From Apophysomyces variabilis (Eukaryota > Mucoromycota > Mucoromycetes > Mucorales > Mucoraceae), in NCBI GenBank assembly GCA_002749535.1, contig MZZL01000395.1, positions 368,543 through 432,542 on the forward strand: a DNA stretch of 64,000 bases, in the 5' to 3' direction. The translations under genes and the position numbers were made by a program. The notes beneath the pieces were generated by a model, which made no database searches, was not told the DNA's origin, and saw only the letters and a program-made list of their open reading frames with translations. Positions 32,755 to 44,000 of the stretch are shown piece after piece; positions within the stretch are counted from its first letter, which is position 1, and every line of letters begins with the position of its first letter.

Positions 32755-35608
32755 ATGAAAGATATCCCAAGTCTGAGCCTTGAATCTGCAGTCACGTTGC
32801 GAGATCCCCGCACAACAACCTCAAGCTCGGACACACGATTATTGCCCGCTAATCAGCAATATCAGGTTCAATACTGCAACTCCCTACACAAGTTCAGTTG
32901 TACCGTCCGGATATCATTTCTAGCATAACTCCCTCTTCTTGTTAATACACCCGAACGTTTTACACCGTGGCTAACCCTCAGGATAATTCAGCAAAACCGC
33001 ACCCATGGTATGTCTACACTCTATGAACGAAATCTGCATTCTAATCTTATTCAACGATCCGCTGTCGTATAGGTCGGCGCCATGGCATCAATACGCGCAT
33101 GCTCCCCAGGGTAGCACTACCGATCCTGCGTATGCTCAATATCCGTATTCACAGCCACCGCCCGCCGATCAGCATGCGTATTACCAAAGCTATTACGGTG
33201 GTTACGCGCCTCCTGTTGGAGCAGAGGCCACCGCAACAAATCCAGCAACATCGACCCAAGTAGCAGGCACAACAGGATACAACTATGATTACAGCTATGC
33301 GTATCATCCATCAGCATATGCTGATTATTATTCGCAAACCAATTATGCTCAATACTCGTCTCATCCGCCCAGCTCAGCTCATGCATCGACAACTTGGCAC
33401 TCAACCACGCAGACAGCCTACCCGTACGGGCAGTATTATCCTCCAGCACCACCACCGCCACCGCCAGCCGCTAATCAAGCTCGGTAAGCTTAGGACATTC
33501 TTGGTTAATTGAATACCTTAACTCAAAACGTTTTTCAGTCCTGTTCCACCGCCACCTCCACCACCTCCTCCCCCGCCACCTCCAGAACCGTCCGATACTA
33601 TTGAAAAGGCACAGAAAGAAAGCGGAGTGAATGATGTGTCTCAATTGACGAGTTCGCTATCATCCACGGCTGTGAGCGATAAAACGCATGAAAAACCAAA
33701 AATCGTAAAGATGACGATGATGAAAAAACCAGCAGCAGCAGCAACTACAGCAACAACAACGACGACGACGCCGCATACCACACCCACATCAACCACGGCT
33801 TTAGCGACAGCAACAACAACAACAGCTGCAGCGGCAGCGACGGAACCCTCATTACCAAGTACGACACCCGTGCCTCCCAGTGAACAAAAACCTCCACCTC
33901 CTATGACAATGGATGAATGGCCCAGCTCGCTCCAGTAAGCAATTTGTTGGTATCAGCAGCAGAAATATACTGACGTATTCGTTGCATCAGGGCTTATGTC
34001 ATGGATGTCTTTAACAATTGTTCTCCCGAACGTCGTGATGAAGCTGAATTCCAACTTCGAAATTTAATTATAGAGAAGCATAAGAAAGGAGAAATCATGA
34101 CAACGGATTGGAGCGAGATGGATCTACCCAGGTAAATAACTGCGATTGAGAAGTTCGTAATCGGTAATTGATGCTTGTTATTATTTTGGGATAGTGCTTG
34201 TGGTGTTCCATTGTCGAAAAGATTGAAGAAAAAAAAGTAAGTGTTAATTACTTTTAGTAGCGCCATAACAGAAAGGTAATGATATTTCGTATAACAGGTC
34301 GAAAAAAGAATCTATACTACTACCTGTTGTCCCTTCATTGGAAGAACAGGAAAAACGAAAGAACCGCTTAAAACGTTTCCAAGATAGGGGGCTTGTTGCA
34401 AAACCAGAGACGCCATCCACACCCGTGTCCGTCAGTAGCATGGTTCGTTGGCATCATAAGTAAAGTATAGCCATATTAATACTTTACTTTCCAGGAAGCG
34501 ATGGATTGGGATAAGCATACTATAGTCGGAACATCCACAAAACTAGAGAAGCAATATTTTCGGTTAACATCCGTAAGCATGGCTTTTATTTTGCATTACA
34601 ATGGTGTTTACCCCCTTTGTAGGCTCCCGATCCTGCCACTGTACGCCCTCTACATATATTAAAGCAGACATTGGAACTATTAAAGCAAAAATGGCAAGCA
34701 GAACAAAACTATACTTACATTTGTGATCAGTTTAAATCCATGCGACAGGATCTCACGGTAAGAGCGAAAGAAAAGGATGCATTGTTTGCCATTCATATCA
34801 ATCGTACTCGAATAGGTGCAACGGATACGAAATGAATTCACTGTAACAGTGTATGAAATCCATGCTCGCATAGCACTAGAAAAGGTAAAAAGGATACTAG
34901 TCCTAGAGCAGGAACGAAAAAGAGAGGGTTTATTTACACACAGGCGATAGGGTGATTTGGGCGAGTATAATCAGTGTCAAACACAGTTAAAGTCATTGTA
35001 CACGCAGAATATACCCGGTAATGTTATGGAGTTTACAGCGTATCGCATTCTCTATTTCTTGCACACACAAAATTGGTCAGGTAAATGAAGAAATGTCTCT
35101 ATTTTGCATTCTGCAGTTTTTGTATGTTGCTGAATTCATATAGACATCAACTCCATCATGGCGGAACTAACGCCCCAGCAGAAAGAAAATGAAGCAGTTC
35201 AGCATGCGCTTCAAGTGCGCTCTGCACTCGCTACATCGAATTATCATCGGTTTTTCAGGTTATTTTTGGTGGCGCCTAATCTTGGTGGGTTTTTGATGGA
35301 TCAGTTTTTGGAAAGAGAAAGAGTCCAAGCTTTGATCCTTCTTTGCAAAGCGTAAGTTTCTTCTATATTTCTGCCGTGTTCCCTTTGATTGACCGAATGA
35401 CGATAGGTATCGGCCTGACCTTTCTATCAGCTTTATTGAAGCTGAACTGGCGTTTGAAGATCGGAATCAAGTAATGAAATTTTTATCAGAACAAAAGGCG
35501 ATGTTTCTCAATGAAAATATGGACTGTCTTGACACAAAGACCGCCTCCATGGCACTTGTAGAGAGCGCCAAGAAATACAAAAAAATCGATATCAAAGGAC
35601 AAATGTAA
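32755..35608 (+). CDS. LENG8/Thp3-like SAC3-GANP domain protein
   Basis: Nuclear mRNA-maturation factor of the LENG8 (human)/Thp3 (yeast) family, which pairs with a PCI protein in transcription elongation and splicing. Exons 2-12 are secure: 33073-33483, 33539-33934, 33991-34131, 34195-34236, 34298-34442, 34495-34572, 34623-34757, 34816-34884, 34951-35080, 35144-35351, 35407-35608. The N-terminal half is Tyr/Pro/Gln-rich with polyproline and Lys/Thr/Ala repeats. The C-terminal half begins [18 protein letters not shown], then [19 protein letters not shown] and [25 protein letters not shown], and ends with the SAC3/PCI-like [19 protein letters not shown]. The start is unclear. One in-frame model uses ATG 32755 with intron 32866-32981 (698 codons in total); the other starts at a GTG (32967) in strong Kozak context. 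Confidence 0.88.
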
Positions 35609-35948
35609 AAGGATCATAGTAATACAAGTTATATTGTTTGGTATACAGGGAAAGATTTGGTCATAAAGGTCATGATATAGCAAACCACCTAAAGTAAAAA
35701 GAATAAAAATGAACGCAGATGGGCAACTTAAAATTACACAAACAAAACAAGAAAGAGGGAAAGACTATAGACATTAAGGAAGGTAAACAAAAGGAAACTA
35801 AAGCAAGAAAGAAGTAAGTGCGTATGTGTGTATACGTTTTTGGTTATGAAGTGAGTGGGAAGGGGTAGGCGAAGTTAATAGGAAAAAAAGTTAATAAAAT
35901 GACTACGGTAAAAGAGAAAGAAAAAAACAGATCTTTTTTTTCCAGATT
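35609..35948. other. Convergent 3' intergenic region
   Basis: A-rich spacer between the LENG8/Thp3-like gene (+) and the coiled-coil gene (-). No gene recognised. Confidence 0.4.
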
Positions 35949-37836
35949 TTACTTCTCCAGAAAGGCTTCTGGTCCGCGCCAAAGGTTGATCAGGATGGCG
36001 GCTGTCAAAACGATAGCGAAACGGCACCAGCGCCAAACGGCGCGGAAGAGGTTTTGAATAAGATATTTAATATGGCCGATGAAGCCTTTGGGTTCATCAT
36101 GAGCAAAGGAAGATGGATCACAGTCTGCATGGGCATAAGCTTGGGTTGGATGAGGGTAGAGATCAAGCGACGCGTAATCCATACGACCGGGTTGGTAAAG
36201 GTCGTCATCATCGAATGGCATTCCTTCGGGTGTGTCCTCGCCGTCAATGTACGCAAGAAGACGTCTGGCTTCGTCCATGATCGCGGGATCGTCTAGCCCA
36301 ACGTTAGGCAAGGCTGTCTGCAAGGCGTATTCCGAGGGCGCATTGTAAAACGACGTCAGATTGCGTTCAGCCATGTGAGCCCAACTTGATAAGGCGGGAA
36401 AAGCCTGAGAAACCTCCCTATCTTCCATCCTGTCTCTATTTCTGCTGCTTTCATGGCTTTCATTTCGGCTATTATCTTCAGAAGAAAAGCCTACAGACGC
36501 TCCGTCTTCTTCTTCTTCTTCTTCTACCTCCCTGGTTTGATTTGGTAAATGCTTACCAAAGGCCAGTTGGAGTTCATCTAAAAGGTTCTTTCCAACGCTT
36601 GTCTCTTGCTCATTTTTTGAATGGAGGGTTCTCGAAGAAGAACTGCTTCCTGAAGTGGTTGATACCGATGAGTCGTAGTCCGATAACGAGGGAATCGGCA
36701 TGCCGCGGTCACGTAGTCTGGCCAAGATAGCACGATGCTCTTCTAAGGACTTGTTGAGTTCTTCGATCCGCTTGAATTGCTGTTGATACGCTTCCTGAAG
36801 TTGGTCGAAACCTTCCTTGGTAAATTGGAATTCTTCAAATTGTTGACGCAGATGACCCAGGTCGCGCAAGGCGTTGGCTAGTCTATTCTGAACCGCTTTT
36901 CTTGCGACAGAGATACTCGTGTGATCAGCCTCCAATTTCGCCATTTTCATGGTCAGCTCATGGATCAAATGTGTGTTCTCTTCGTCTGTCACCAGCGTGC
37001 GTTGGGATTGTTGCGTCGTAAAACTACTGGTCGTCATTTCGGAGGTCGATGGGCGCTGGAAACGACGTCTTCGACCTGCTTCCAGTTCCTGAATTTTTTG
37101 AGCAGCCAAATCAAGGCTCTGACGTAAATATTCAATATGCGATTCCAGTTGCTGGGTCTTCTCATCGTTGGCTCGACCGATCTGTTCCGATTGTGCCAAT
37201 GCTTTGTCCAGCATGACTTGCATTTCTTCATTTTTCCGCTGCAATGTCTCGATAATCGCCTCGCGTGCACGTTGGCTAGAGATGATGCGCATGTCGTCGT
37301 TCTCGTCTTCTTGTTCTTCTTCTTCGTCCTCGTCGTTCTGGTTTTCACCTGCTTTTTTTGTTTATAAAACGATGAATATGGCATGTTCTTTTTTCTTGGA
37401 ATTTGCTTTTATTTTTTTCCTTTTTAGTTTATTGTCGATACCTGAGACATTGCTATCATAGGACTGAGCTTGTTGTAAAAGTCGTTCATATTGTGATTTT
37501 AGCGTCATGTTATTTTCCAGTAAAGACCTTCCGACTTCGGCAACCAGTGTAAGATCTAAATCATCATTTTTTTGTTATTCTTTTTCAGTTATTGTTTTTC
37601 CCAGGTGATCATGTTTTTTTTCTTTTCGGGAGACCTTTCTCTTTTTCGCGGATCGCGGAATAGGCGTTTCTTAGCAACGCTACCAGTTCCGTAGCTGTTT
37701 TGTCCGCCACCCAGGAAACGGAGGACATGAACGAGGTGGTAGATAGAGCAGGTGAGGCTGGTCCGGAGGATTTCCATTGTCCATCGCTGGCTGCCGCCAG
37801 ATTTAATGGTCTTGGAACTGTATGTTTGGATAACAT
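35949..37836 (-). CDS. Tail-anchored coiled-coil protein with CC1-box-like motif
   Basis: Three exons (37836-37635, 37555-37442, 37351-35949) encode about 572 residues. After a 60-residue leader, LLRNAYSAIREKEK leads into DLTLVAEVGRSLLENN (about 68-83). This closely resembles the CC1 box of dynein/dynactin adaptors of the TRAK/HAP1/BICD type (consensus E-K-x-D-L-x-x-A-A-x-x-G-x-x-LL-x-x-N). Long coiled coils follow (about 130-320: KNEEMQVMLDKALAQ, LESHIEYLRQSLDLAAQKI, FKRIEELNKSLEEH), then acidic and Ser-rich disorder. A single hydrophobic segment near the C-terminus (FAIVLTAAILINLW, about 549-562) is followed by only ten residues. I infer a membrane-anchored motor adaptor or tether. Family membership beyond this is unproven. 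It is divergently transcribed from the SET gene. Confidence 0.72.
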
Positions 37837-38367
37837 TGTAAAACGGTACCCAAGTCAAACTAAAATAAGATAACTAAAAGGGGGAATTCCACAGGGACAA
37901 CTCTTTTCTTCTCACTGTTCGTTAGGCAACAGAAAGCAGAAAGCAAGAAATAGAAAGCAGGGAAGAAAAACAAGAGGTAAGAGGGGAAAAAAAGGGGAAT
38001 AAAGAGAAAAGAAAAGGACGTGTGTCGCGTGTTGCCAATTGTTGGGCGAAATGCGACCCGCATTTTTAAACAAAAAAACGCATCCATCCCAAATCGGAGT
38101 CCATGCTATGCCCGTTTCCCCACCTTTCGAATGCTGTTTGGTAACACAACCGCCGCTCTACATAAAGCTCTTGTCAAGTGACCAGCTAGAACCATGTTTG
38201 GTTTAAACAAATAATAATCCCGACGACGTCAAACAAAAGGGACCTTACAGAACCCGTTGGGGGGGAAAGGAAAAAGGCTTGACTGAACTTGAAAAAAAAT
38301 TTACAGTCGTACCAAGAAACAAACGTCAAAAGGGTTTTGTTTTGGTGTGTCGTCTTTTCGGTTGATT
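37837..38367. promoter_or_regulatory. Bidirectional promoter region
   Basis: About 530 bp between two divergent genes, with purine-rich runs (around 37930-38020). No defined site recognised. Confidence 0.35.
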
Positions 38368-40519
38368 ATGTCCGAGCTTGCCATGAAGGAGTACATTGCT
38401 TGGATAAAAGAAAATGGTGGAACCTTTCAGAAGCTCGACTTTAAAAACGGTACCGAATAAAATAACAATAAATAACAATAATATGACGCAATGGCAACGA
38501 ACACTTTTATAACATTGTAAAAAAAAAAAAGATGCCAATGGCATTGGTAGCGTGTATGCAACGGACACGGTCCACGAGAATGAATGCTTTGCCACTGTCC
38601 CATTCCGGTTGGCCATTACGGAAAAAGTAGCTCGAAAAGCATTCCCTTCGCTTTCGGATGTGTCCTGTCGCGTTGTCATGGCGCTGTTTCTGGTTCACGA
38701 AAAATTGGCAGGCGACAAGTCATTTTATGCACCCTATCTCAATGTGTTGCCAAAGAAGATCATGACGCCTTTCTATTACACCGAGGAGGATATGCGTTAC
38801 TTGGAAAATACGAATCTAGCCACAGCCACCGGAGAACGAAAGAACCTTGTGTATGAATCCTTCCAACAGATGCGCGGTCGATTATCAAATGATATGGATC
38901 AAGATCAGGTCACATGGTGAGACCCCAGCATCCGCTGAGCAAAAAGCAAGCCAGTTAACACGGAATCATAGGGACGATTTCCTTTGGGCCTACACTGTCC
39001 TGACCTCACGAGCTTTTCCATATACTTTGATCGACCCATCGCATGAAGCACCTTCCGAAGTCCTATTTCCTCTTGTTGACTCATTGAATCATAAGCCCAA
39101 TACAAAGATTACCTGGATGCGCAGTGGCAATGATGAAACGGGTTCACTTTCATTTGTTGCAGGTCAGACATTCCATGCAGGCGAACAGATGTATAATAAC
39201 TACGGTCCAAAGGTAAAAAGAAAAAAAATAAGATTGCGTTGTCCTACCTTATTTTTTTCCTTTTCCAACTAACGTCGATTACTTTAGTCCAATGAAGAAT
39301 GTGAGTTGTGAAACATGATTGGTTTTCATTTTAGTGCTGATTCCTTTCCGTTTCTATCTAGTGCTACTAGGTTATGGATTCTGTTTCGAGGTATGCAACC
39401 AGGCGTAATGGGAGAGTTAGTTTACTGACGCCCAGAAAAAGTTTAATGAACATGATCACGTTGCCCTGAAACCGAATTTCTCTCGGGATCCAAACTATCA
39501 AGAAAAGACGGCTATACTACAACAATGTCAAGTGGCATCGGGCAACGAGGATTCTTTAATCCACTATGTGCATCGAAGTCATATCCCTGACTCATTTCTG
39601 AAACTGATGCGTGTTCTTGTGATGACGGATACTGAAGTGACATCTTATGCAACATGCACAAACACAAATTTGCTCGACTTTGTCGGTTACCGAAATGAGT
39701 TAGCCATGCTGATCATGACGAACAACTTGTTGACAAGCCGATTGCACGCGATCCAAAAGGTGGCGTTAGATCGACAGAACGCGACATGGTGGCAAAAGTA
39801 TGCTCTGATGTATCGAGATGGTAAAATCACTTTAACCCATAACAAAGAAGGCTGTTCCTTCGTACTGATGTCTCTTGGTTTAGGTCAGGCTGATGTACTT
39901 CACTCTGTGAGAAAGATAATCGAGGAAATGAAGCAAACGGTTTTAAAGAAGATGGCTCGCGATTTAAAAGACGACTCGCTTGTTGCAACTCCTCTATTAA
40001 GCATACAAAACCCGGAGAGAACACGCGTGTACGAAGCCATTGAATCTGACCCGTGGGTACCCCTGGATGACGTTGTGATCACACCGAAGAAGTTACTTCG
40101 AGATAAAAAATTCCAATCGGCGATAGAGCAATTGTTTGAAGATGAAGAGGATGACGTGATAGTGATGTTGGCATTGATATATGAACGATCCAAACCAAAG
40201 AGTCCATGGCAACCTTTCTTCCGACAAGCCGAAAAAAGGTAGACAACCTTTCCTTTTGGGGGAAAGAGGGAGAGGGAGGGGAGGAAGAAAAGTGGGGTAA
40301 GTTGATATTTAAGTCTTCTCTTATAGTTGTACAGGGCAAGAGGAAGAAGAATCTGTCATGGAATTGCAAGACCTTTACGATTCTCTGTTTCCCAGTTTTT
40401 CAGAGGCGTTTCCAGACGTGTTCGACCCAAGCGTATTTTCGTTTGAAGCGTTGCTATGGGCTGAGCACATACTTCGTAATCATACCATCGATAATCCGTT
40501 GGCTATTGTGCCCCTGTAA
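38368..40519 (+). CDS. SET-domain lysine methyltransferase (SETD6/Rkm/RLSMT-like)
   Basis: A 581-residue protein from seven exons (38368-38449, 38532-38916, 38972-39212, 39288-39300, 39362-39390, 39436-40238, 40327-40519), all in frame. The fourth exon is only 13 nt. It begins like non-histone SET methyltransferases (MSELAMKEYIAWIKENGG). The split SET domain shows the N-terminal GIGSVYATDTV strand, then the long insert typical of the Rubisco-LSMT class, then PLVDSLNHKPN (about 192-199), GQTFHAGEQMYNNYGPKSNEELLLGYGF (about 218-247, shown across an exon junction) with the S-adenosylmethionine and catalytic Tyr region. A helical substrate-binding domain of the Rubis-subs-bind type fills the C-terminal half. 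Likely substrates are ribosomal or elongation-factor lysines, but that is inference from the class. Confidence 0.88.
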
Positions 40520-41039
40520 GAATAGAACATTTAAGTACAGCATTAATGTATGTCCATTACGTGTGGCTGGTTCAAGCATTGGCTTTTCTTTTTTTTTACT
40601 GCGTTTTGTACGACGCATTTACCGCATATGGGGGTCCAATGATTAAATCCCCGATCAGTCATTAAAGAGAGGAAGAAAGAAACAGACACACATACACACG
40701 CCCCTTTGTTCTCCCCTTGTTGTTTCTGTTTATGCTTTTTTTTCTTGCTGCATGTCTGAACTGGATAATGAGTGGCTTCTTCTTGTTTTTCTCATAGAAA
40801 GATTCACATGGTTGATGGGCCGAAGATGGCATGAAGCTTGGGGGACATAAGGGAACGGTGCGATTATTTCCAGCCCCACCCAAAAAAACGTGTTGTCGTG
40901 TCACCTCCGTCATGACCTTTTTTGGAAATCATGCCTCTGGTTCTATTTTCTCCATTCTCTTGCTCTCTTTCTTCGTTTCTCTTCTCCTCCAAGGACTTCT
41001 CGGCAAATTCAAGTCCTGTTTGTGTGAGACACCCTTGTC
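40520..41039. promoter_or_regulatory. Intergenic/promoter of the lipid-transfer gene
   Basis: About 520 bp between two same-strand genes. Pyrimidine-rich stretches occur in the last 100 bases before the start codon. No gene seen. Confidence 0.35.
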
Positions 41040-44000
41040 ATGTCTCTCAGCATATATCAATATGCGGTAGTACTCTTGCTATTACTGGGTGCACACTACC
41101 TTTTCCACTGGATTCTGGAATTACGCTTTCACCTGCAGTTCGGCAGACTCGGATTCTTTTCCATCAGTGACATTCATTACCGTGGAACCCATGATGCTTA
41201 TGACGTGTGGTCGATCGCCGTTGGAAAACTAAAAATGCGTTTAAAACGACCTACATCTCCATCATCGTCGGCTTGGATTACTATTCTCGTGGAAGACTTC
41301 CATGTCACGATTCACGATCTGGCAGCTGCGCTACGGAAAGAGGAAAATGAAGAGGAGAAGGCTGATGAACAAAACCAAAAAGACGATAACAGTGATAACC
41401 ACGACGAAGGGCGACGTCAGTTTGCCACTTCCTCGGCTGCAGGTGGTCTCAATCGCCGTCTTTCCAAAGTCGTAGGTGATTCACTCAAACAAATACCGTG
41501 GTGGTATTCGTTTTCCCTCGTCAAGCCAGTGCTGAAATTCACCTCAGCACTGCCAGCCCAGTTCATCATGGCGGGTTTGGCCAACTACGTCGACTTTCGA
41601 TTAGAGAGATTCTCGGTCAGGTTGGGATCAGAGCATGCTTTACGAATAGATCATATCGGACTGGACTCCGTGCTCTTTGCGGCTGTGGTGAAAAAACAGT
41701 TGGATATGGAAGAGGATAGAAATGCAACCTCACTCCATGCGCGACAACATCAAAGACATTCGTTGAAACGAGCGGGTCACCTGTTCAGGGAGAAGTTTTT
41801 CGAGATTCATGTCCGAATAGGTCCTATCGTTTGTGATGACTTATTTCAGCTACCAACAGGCGTGCACCTTGCCATTGCATGCCACCTTTCAGCAGGATGT
41901 GTGACACTTAAAGACGTAGATATCAGTATGCATACGGAAGGAGTGCAACTCAAGCTAGACCAAATAGCTAGTTTGAAAAAAGCCCTGGCCATAAAACGAT
42001 CAGAAAACAAAAGGACGAAGAAGAAGGAATCCAAGAAAAAGACAAGACTGGTGCAATTGATACGCTCTATCTCTGCGACGATTACTAATATTAAACTGCA
42101 CCATACTGTGGGTTCAGGCATAGAATCCTCTCTTCAATTTCGTTCCATCAATACAACCATCACAGCGACCGATGACTTTCTGCTACTGCACAAACCATCG
42201 TATAAACTGGGTGCTGCGGTCGAGCATGCTATTTGGACAGTGTCTAATGAAAACAAAAGAGGATTGGAGTTGATATCCGTACCAGAAATGAGCATGTCTG
42301 GGATTGTATCTGAAACGTTTTTATTTGGTAAGAATATGGAACGTGGTCTGAACACAGGCGGCTTGGCTCAGTTTATGGGGGAAGAGGATGAAGCGTTGGA
42401 TGTCGGTCCGAACACGCGGTTCGCAAATTTGGAAATAGTAATACAACAGCCGACGCTTGTTTTGGATACGGAACAAACACTTCTACTTAAGAAAATCGCT
42501 TTGAAGAAGAAAAAGACCGATAGCTCGGATAAGAAACGTAGACCGTTGACAAACGTGCCAAAATTTCACCTCAACATTACTGTAAACACCCCGTCTTTCC
42601 ATCTACGCAATATCTACGCCAACACAGAAAGTGATATCGAGCGAGATCGTTATTGCGGAAGAATAGATTGGTCCAGTGTAGTGTTAGATATTTCAGGGCA
42701 ATATACCGCACAAGACGCTCGGACCAGCGCGTTGTTTACTCCTTCCGTGTTGTCATCCTGCATAGATCAACAAAGTGTGACAGTAGACTTGAATATGCGG
42801 AACAGGCGACAAACGCATCGATGGACTCAGTTATTTCGACGCAGCTGGAGACCAAAAGAAATGGAACAGACTGTACAGAAGGAATCCACAACAAAATGGC
42901 TTTTTACGGCAACTGGAAAATTAAAGCTGAACGAGATATCCTTGCGTCACAGTCGCCAAGACATGGAATGTCCCGGTAATGCATTCCTGTCGATTAGTTG
43001 CGTGGAATTCGTTGCTGGCACACGTGTGAAGGCAGAGACGATTGAGACGACAGAGCCGAGGAGTGCGCTTAGGCTTGTTCGGGAGCATGACGATCAGATT
43101 GAAGTTGAAGTGGTAGTGGACAAACCCGTTGTAAATACATGGATCGTTACGGATGGCCGATTGGCTATTGAATTCTGGTTGAAAGACGTCAAGCGCTCTA
43201 TGCTCGGTCTTATGAACCAGGCAGAAGCTCGCCAGCATGAATCGAATAGGGAATGGATAAGGCATGTTAAAATGAATTTGAGCGTTCTGAATTTATCAAT
43301 TGGCGTTGAGGGATTCGACCAAGGCGTCAAAGGTACGCGTAAGATACCAGCAAGACATGTTGATAATACACCGGAGAAAGATGTCTACGTGCACGTTTTT
43401 GCAGACGTTGACAAGATTAATCTCGGCTTCAGTGGTTCAGAGATCCTTGCCTCAGGACAACATGGGTGGCGTCGCAATAGTCGCAGTAGTGGCTCTCTTT
43501 CTATCGCTTCGGAAGATTGCAACGACAGTTCACCAAGCTTTGGGCAGGAAAGTCTTGGCAGTCTGCGCAGTTCCACACAGCAAGTTGTCATCAAGCGATC
43601 GTTTAGTACGAAGCAAGAAGATGACCGGAAAGAGGAAGTGGTATTATGGGTTTCTCGCGTGAATGCATCAGTGGATATAAAGACAGAAGGGCCAAAGTTC
43701 GCAATTTCAGCTGGCGTAGTGGTCAAGAAAAGCGGCGTACGATATTCTATAGAGAACATTTATGCTTGTCTGTTGGCAGTTCAATCGCTGAAAAATATCA
43801 GATCGGTCATCACCACAAAATCTTCGACTAGCGGGCGGAGATCGCGTTCTTTATCGTTTCGGAAGGTGCAGTTTCAGATGAACCGAAGCGATGTTCACCT
43901 CTTTTTACCAGAGAATGAACAATTGTATCTTCGTGTCGACGGGTTCCGCACACAATGGGATGATCTACCACAACATCGTTCGGAACCACGACCGATTGCA

